Source: JASGDB01 sp049841315 (lineage in GTDB: Bacteria > Bacteroidota > Bacteroidia > Flavobacteriales > Weeksellaceae). Taken from it: 51,933 nt of DNA. Both the position numbers and the translations under genes were made by a program. This document shows positions 48,176-51,933 of the stretch, one piece after another (within the stretch, counting starts at the first letter, position 1; every line of letters starts with the position of its first letter). Below the pieces are notes generated by a model that did no database searches, was not told the DNA's origin, and saw only the letters and a program-made list of their open reading frames with translations. The DNA is taken from contig JASGDB010000040.1 in NCBI GenBank assembly GCA_049841315.1, forward strand, positions 1 to 51,933. Reading direction: 5' to 3'.

Positions 48176-50168
48176 TTACGATACCAAACGTAAAAAAACG
48201 TTGAGATGGGGCTATCTTTTTGCAGGGATAGTGTTTTTGGCATTTACCGTTTTTCTCACAAGAATTATCATTCTTCAAAATACCAATGTGAAGGAATTTG
48301 AAATTGATATTCAAAAAAATTATCGTGAATCGACCCTGAAAGCGGCAAGAGGAAATCTTTTCGCTTCGGACGGCTCTATACTTGCCACAACCGTGATGCG
48401 TTATGACATTTATGTTGATTTCAAAACCATTAAAGATTCGGTATATACCAAAAATGTATCGGCATTGGCGGATTCTCTCAATGCAATGTTCGGAAAACCA
48501 AGAAGTTATTACCGTTCCATATTAGACCGGCAGCGAAAAGCTGAAAACCAGTATTACGGCTTGGTAAGAGGTCTCGATTTTGATGAATACGACAGAATCC
48601 GGAAATTTCCCATATTCAGCACTTATCACAAAAAAACAAAACAATACAAAAAAAGCCGGTGCCTAATCATCGACAAAAAATTCAAAAGAGAACTCGCAAC
48701 CACCCAAATCGGAGCCGGAACAATCGGAGTAGATAACGGAGAATACCAATCCGGGTTGGAAGGTGCTTTTTCAAAATATCTAAAAGGAACCGACGGAACA
48801 CGCCTTGAACAAAGAGTAAATTCATCGCAGTGGAAACCTATTGATTTCTGGAAAGTAAAAGAACCTGTGGACGGGCAAGACGTCTATACCACGATAGATT
48901 TGCGGATTCAGGACATTGTACATTCCGCTTTGGAAAAACAGCTCGTACACTTCAATGCAGAACACGGAAGCGTGATAGTAATGGAAACCGCAACCGGAAA
49001 AGTACGTGCACTCGTCAATCTTCGCCGTACCGAACCGGGAATGTATGTCGATGCCTATAATTATGCCTTGAAAGACAATATCGAACCCGGTTCTACATTC
49101 AAAACCATTTCGCTTCTCGCAGCAATGGACGACGGATTTATTGACGAAAACACCACCGTAAACGTAGGAAACGGAAACTGGAACTACGGCGGACAACTGA
49201 TTACGGACGGTCACGGCGGCGGAACGTATGAAATAAGCGATGTTCTGGCGAAATCCAGCAACGTGGGAACGGCAAAACTGATTACAAAATTTTATGCCGA
49301 TAAACCTCGGGTGTTCCTCGACCATTTGAAACGCTGGAAACTGTTCGACAAAATGGATATTGAGCTTCCCGGAATTGCAAAACCGTTCGTCTATACCCCC
49401 GAACATACAAAATGGAATGCGGCAACGCTGGCATCTATTTCGTACGGATATTCCACCAATTTCAACCTGTTGCAGTTGGCAACATTTTACAACGGAATTG
49501 CCAATAAAGGCACAATGCTGAAACCTCTTTTCATAGACAAAATTATGAAAGATGGAAAAGTAACCTACGAAGCAAAACCGGAGATTATGGTAAAAAAAAT
49601 GGCATCGGACAAGGCGATTACAATGATGACAAGTGCACTCACAAAAGCCGTAGAAAAAGGAACCGCCCGAAGCATTTTTACCCCGAATCTGAAAATGGCA
49701 GGAAAAACCGGAACCGCCCGTTTTGAATACTGGAAACCGGGACCAAGAAAATACAGAGCATCATTTGCAGGATTTTATCCGGCAGACAATCCGAAATACA
49801 CCTGTTACGTAATGGTCAGCGAACCGGAAACATCAAAAGGGTATACAGGAGCTGCCGTTTCTGCACCCGTTTTTAAGGAAATCGCCGGAAAAACCTTCCT
49901 CAAAACCCCGATGAACATCGAAAAAGAAATGCTCGTAGAAAAGAAAGTAGATTTGGGAAAAATGGTAGAACCTAATGTAAAAGTAGCAGTAAAAGGAAAT
50001 GCAATGCCCAATGTAATCGGATTAATCGGGAAAAACGTAATCCCGCAATTAGAAAACCAAGGATACCGAATTGATTATAAAGGGGTCGGAAAAATCAAAG
50101 ACCAGTTTCCGGCAGAAGGAACATCTATAAAGAAAAATCAGAGAATTTATCTGACGTTGCAGAATTAG
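48159..50168 (+). CDS. ftsI: FtsI, penicillin-binding protein (transpeptidase) with PASTA domain
   Basis: A 669-residue class B PBP for septal peptidoglycan. N-terminal membrane anchor (LFAGIVFLAFTVFLTRIIIL), PBP dimer domain (ARGNLFASDGSILATTVMRY), transpeptidase with SxxK Ser312-x-x-Lys315, SxN Ser366-Ser-Asn368 and KTG Lys516-Thr-Gly518, and a C-terminal PASTA domain (MPNVIGLIGKNVIPQLENQG, then RIDYKGVGKIKDQFPAEGTS) that may bind muropeptides. In the cluster, translationally coupled to ftsL by overlap. A palindromic element follows before murE. Confidence 0.96.
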   Translation: MAKVNDYDTKRKKTLRWGYLFAGIVFLAFTVFLTRIIILQNTNVKEFEIDIQKNYRESTLKAARGNLFASDGSILATTVMRYDIYVDFKTIKDSVYTKNVSALADSLNAMFGKPRSYYRSILDRQRKAENQYYGLVRGLDFDEYDRIRKFPIFSTYHKKTKQYKKSRCLIIDKKFKRELATTQIGAGTIGVDNGEYQSGLEGAFSKYLKGTDGTRLEQRVNSSQWKPIDFWKVKEPVDGQDVYTTIDLRIQDIVHSALEKQLVHFNAEHGSVIVMETATGKVRALVNLRRTEPGMYVDAYNYALKDNIEPGSTFKTISLLAAMDDGFIDENTTVNVGNGNWNYGGQLITDGHGGGTYEISDVLAKSSNVGTAKLITKFYADKPRVFLDHLKRWKLFDKMDIELPGIAKPFVYTPEHTKWNAATLASISYGYSTNFNLLQLATFYNGIANKGTMLKPLFIDKIMKDGKVTYEAKPEIMVKKMASDKAITMMTSALTKAVEKGTARSIFTPNLKMAGKTGTARFEYWKPGPRKYRASFAGFYPADNPKYTCYVMVSEPETSKGYTGAAVSAPVFKEIAGKTFLKTPMNIEKEMLVEKKVDLGKMVEPNVKVAVKGNAMPNVIGLIGKNVIPQLENQGYRIDYKGVGKIKDQFPAEGTSIKKNQRIYLTLQN

Positions 50169-50169
50169 A

Positions 50170-50290
50170 TGCCCCTGTCCCCAAAGGGGAAAATGCGGAA
50201 AATCTGACGTGAATTTTTTAAAAAAAATGGAAAAATTAAAAATATTTATTAACAATTAATTATTAGAGACTTTCTCCCCTTTGGGACTAA
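50170..50290. repeat. MITE-like palindromic element between ftsI and murE
   Basis: Left end tgcccctgtccccaaagggg (from 50169) and right end ctttctcccctttgggact (50271-50289) are partial inverted copies around an AT-rich core that ends in aattaattattagag. Same family as the elements at 8028 and 47694. Confidence 0.7.
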
Positions 50291-50313
50291 TTGTGGAAGC
50301 AATTTGCGGGCTT

Positions 50314-51774
50314 ATGAATTTAACAGAATTACTACATAAAATCCCCGTTTTGGAAACCATTGGAAATATATCTCGTGAAGTTTCCGAAATCGTTTTCGAC
50401 AGCAGAAAAGCAGTCGGAAATTCGCTGTATGTTGCCGTGAAAGGAACGGTTGCGGACGGACACGATTTTATAAATTCTGCCATTGAAAAAGGTGCAAAAA
50501 CCATTGTCTGCGAAGTTATTCCTGAAAATATTAAGGAAGAAATCACTTATATCAAAGTAAAAGACACTTCCAAAACATTGGGACAACTCGCTTCCAATTT
50601 TTACGGAAATCCGTCAGAAAAATTAAATTTAATCGGGATTACGGGAACTAACGGAAAAACATCGGTTACGACTTTACTGTTCAATATCTTTAAAAATTTA
50701 GGCTTCAAATCGGCGTTGTTTTCTACCGTTGAATACAGAATCGGCGATGAAATTTTTCCGTCCACACATACCACTCCGGATGTTCTGACTTTAAACCAAA
50801 TTTTGTCAAAAGCCGTAGAATCCGGTTGTGAATACGCTTTTATGGAAGTTTCTTCGCACGGAATTCATCAAAACAGAACCGAAGGTCTTCATTTTAAAAT
50901 CGGCGGTTTTACGAATATTACGCACGACCATTTGGATTATCACAAAACATTCGCGGAATATCTAAATGTGAAAAAGAGGTTTTTCGATGAACTTCCGGAA
51001 ACTGCAGTTGCCATTACGAATCTCGACGATAAGAACGGAAATGTAATACTCCAAAACACCAAAGCAAAAAAGAAAACCTACGCTTTGAAAACTTTGGCAG
51101 ATTATCACGGAAAACTTCTGGAAGCGGATTTCAACGGAATGCTGTTGAATTTTAACGGGAAAGAATTCTGGACAACCTTAACCGGAAAATTCAACGTTTA
51201 TAATCTTCTTTTGGCTTATGGAATTGCCGTTGAATGCGGTTTTCACGAAGACGATGTTTTACAGGCGATTTCTAAACTTTCGAGAGTGAAAGGACGTTTT
51301 GAAACCATAAAATCGCCGTCCGGAATTTTCTTCGTCGTGGATTATGCACATACTCCCGACGCTTTGGAAAATATTCTGGACAGCATCAACGAAATCCGTA
51401 CGAAAAACGAAAGACTGATTACCGTTTTCGGATGTGGAGGCGACAGAGACCACTCGAAACGCCCAGAAATGGGAAAAATTGCTTCCCGAAAATCCACTTT
51501 GGCAATCATTACTTCGGACAATCCGAGAAATGAAAATCCGGACGAAATTATTAAGGAAATCGAAGCCGGTGTAGAACCGCAGAATTTCAGCAAATACACT
51601 TCCATTCCCGACCGGAAGGAAGCGATAAAAATGGCGATAAAATTTGCCGAACCAAAAGACATCATTCTCGTTGCCGGAAAAGGACACGAGAATTATCAGG
51701 AAATAAAAGGCGTGAAACATCATTTTGATGACAAAGAAGTGATTGATGAATTGTTAAAATTAATGGGGAAATGA
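50314..51774 (+). CDS. murE: UDP-N-acetylmuramoyl-tripeptide synthase MurE
   Basis: A 486-residue Mur ligase adding the third residue of the stem peptide. ATP loop GITGTNGKTSVTTLL, HTTPDVLTLNQIL, VEVSSH-type segment MEVSSHGIHQNRTEGL, NITHDHLDYHKTF, the carbamylated Lys region LNVKKRFFDEL, and the meso-diaminopimelate-specific DNPRNENP motif in the C-terminal domain. The organism therefore makes DAP-type peptidoglycan. The ATG at 50314 (MNLTELLHKIPVLE) is chosen; an upstream TTG lies in the palindromic element. Confidence 0.96.
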   Translation: MNLTELLHKIPVLETIGNISREVSEIVFDSRKAVGNSLYVAVKGTVADGHDFINSAIEKGAKTIVCEVIPENIKEEITYIKVKDTSKTLGQLASNFYGNPSEKLNLIGITGTNGKTSVTTLLFNIFKNLGFKSALFSTVEYRIGDEIFPSTHTTPDVLTLNQILSKAVESGCEYAFMEVSSHGIHQNRTEGLHFKIGGFTNITHDHLDYHKTFAEYLNVKKRFFDELPETAVAITNLDDKNGNVILQNTKAKKKTYALKTLADYHGKLLEADFNGMLLNFNGKEFWTTLTGKFNVYNLLLAYGIAVECGFHEDDVLQAISKLSRVKGRFETIKSPSGIFFVVDYAHTPDALENILDSINEIRTKNERLITVFGCGGDRDHSKRPEMGKIASRKSTLAIITSDNPRNENPDEIIKEIEAGVEPQNFSKYTSIPDRKEAIKMAIKFAEPKDIILVAGKGHENYQEIKGVKHHFDDKEVIDELLKLMGK

Positions 51775-51914
51775 TTTTATTTAAAGATTTAATTTATTTA
51801 AACATTTAGTAACTGTCTAAAAATTAAAAATAATTAAATAAAACACTGACAATCAATTTGTTATGTCGAATAAATTTTGTAACTTGTTGGTAACTAATCA
51901 AATAAGTTACTTTT
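51775..51914. other. AT-rich gap after murE
   Basis: No gene. Contains an inverted pair gtaactt / aagttac at about 51879-51910, which could belong to a promoter or operator of the next gene. Confidence 0.35.
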
Positions 51915-51933
51915 ATGAAAAATTATTCGAGCA
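51915..51933 (+). CDS. Start of a gene cut by the window edge
   Basis: ATG at 51915 with six codons visible (MKNYSS) before the edge. The context 'ttactttt-atg-aaaaat' is a normal flavobacterial start. In many genomes mraY follows murE, but nothing here identifies it. Confidence 0.35.

Noticed and set aside
48822..49406. Long frame antisense to ftsI
   Set aside because: Same reason: conserved transpeptidase motifs on the plus strand explain it.

Overview
The window is a chromosomal piece of a low-GC Bacteroidota bacterium, most likely class Flavobacteriia and family Weeksellaceae (Chryseobacterium-like). The grounds are the SprE/PorW lipoprotein of gliding and type IX secretion, many Bacteroidota-only families (DUF4271, DUF3127, DUF6973), -7 boxes of the form TAnnTTTG, A-rich start contexts without clear Shine-Dalgarno sequences, and a zinc-ribbon-less AccD. 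The genus is inferred and untested.

Layout. 1-7.4 kb: YraN, a short-chain dehydrogenase, an AbiEii-type nucleotidyltransferase pair, TsaB, SprE/PorW, a pRiA4b-like protein and ComF. 7.6-11.4 kb: QueD, LpxH, a DUF4160/DUF2442 pair, a LuxE-like acyl-protein synthetase and a TrmH-family methylase. 11.9-21.9 kb: a restriction/defence island. 22.0-22.4 kb: three tRNA genes (Leu-UAA, Gly-GCC, Leu-UAG) on the minus strand. 22.5-31.9 kb: DUF3127, Aat, an EamA transporter, a CBS protein, NadK, a rearranged lipoprotein/small-protein cassette, FbaA, AccD and DUF6973. 32-37.6 kb: oligopeptidase B, HemD, DUF4271, a YoeB-type toxin-antitoxin pair and a sugar-nucleotide epimerase. 37.7-46 kb: DUF2795, SecA, a ROK kinase, an exported MsrA, an acetyltransferase, YsxC, a four-helix-bundle protein and an alpha/beta hydrolase. 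46.2-51.8 kb: the start of a division/cell-wall cluster, mraZ-rsmH-ftsL-ftsI-murE.

Most striking is the island at 11.9-21.9 kb. An Eco57I-type DNA methyltransferase is read through a 79-bp sequence that recurs, perfectly and inverted, 2.2 kb downstream. Between the copies lie two different target-recognition/C-terminal halves, tail to tail, with stop codons overlapping by a few bases. Inversion would swap the DNA specificity of the enzyme. An Mpi-type serine recombinase lies just outside the invertible segment, followed by an AAA/DUF4143 ATPase with an apparent operator-controlled promoter and a large PLD-nuclease/SNF2-helicase. I read this as a phase-variable restriction or phage-defence system.

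A second theme is short-repeat invasion. C/G-rich palindromic, MITE-like elements sit between genes and are translated as the tail of QueD, the head of LpxH and the tail of RsmH. The LuxE-like gene carries three probable in-frame inserts. A further rearrangement near 26.3-29.1 kb duplicates the 3' end of nadK on both sides of an effector/immunity-like cassette.
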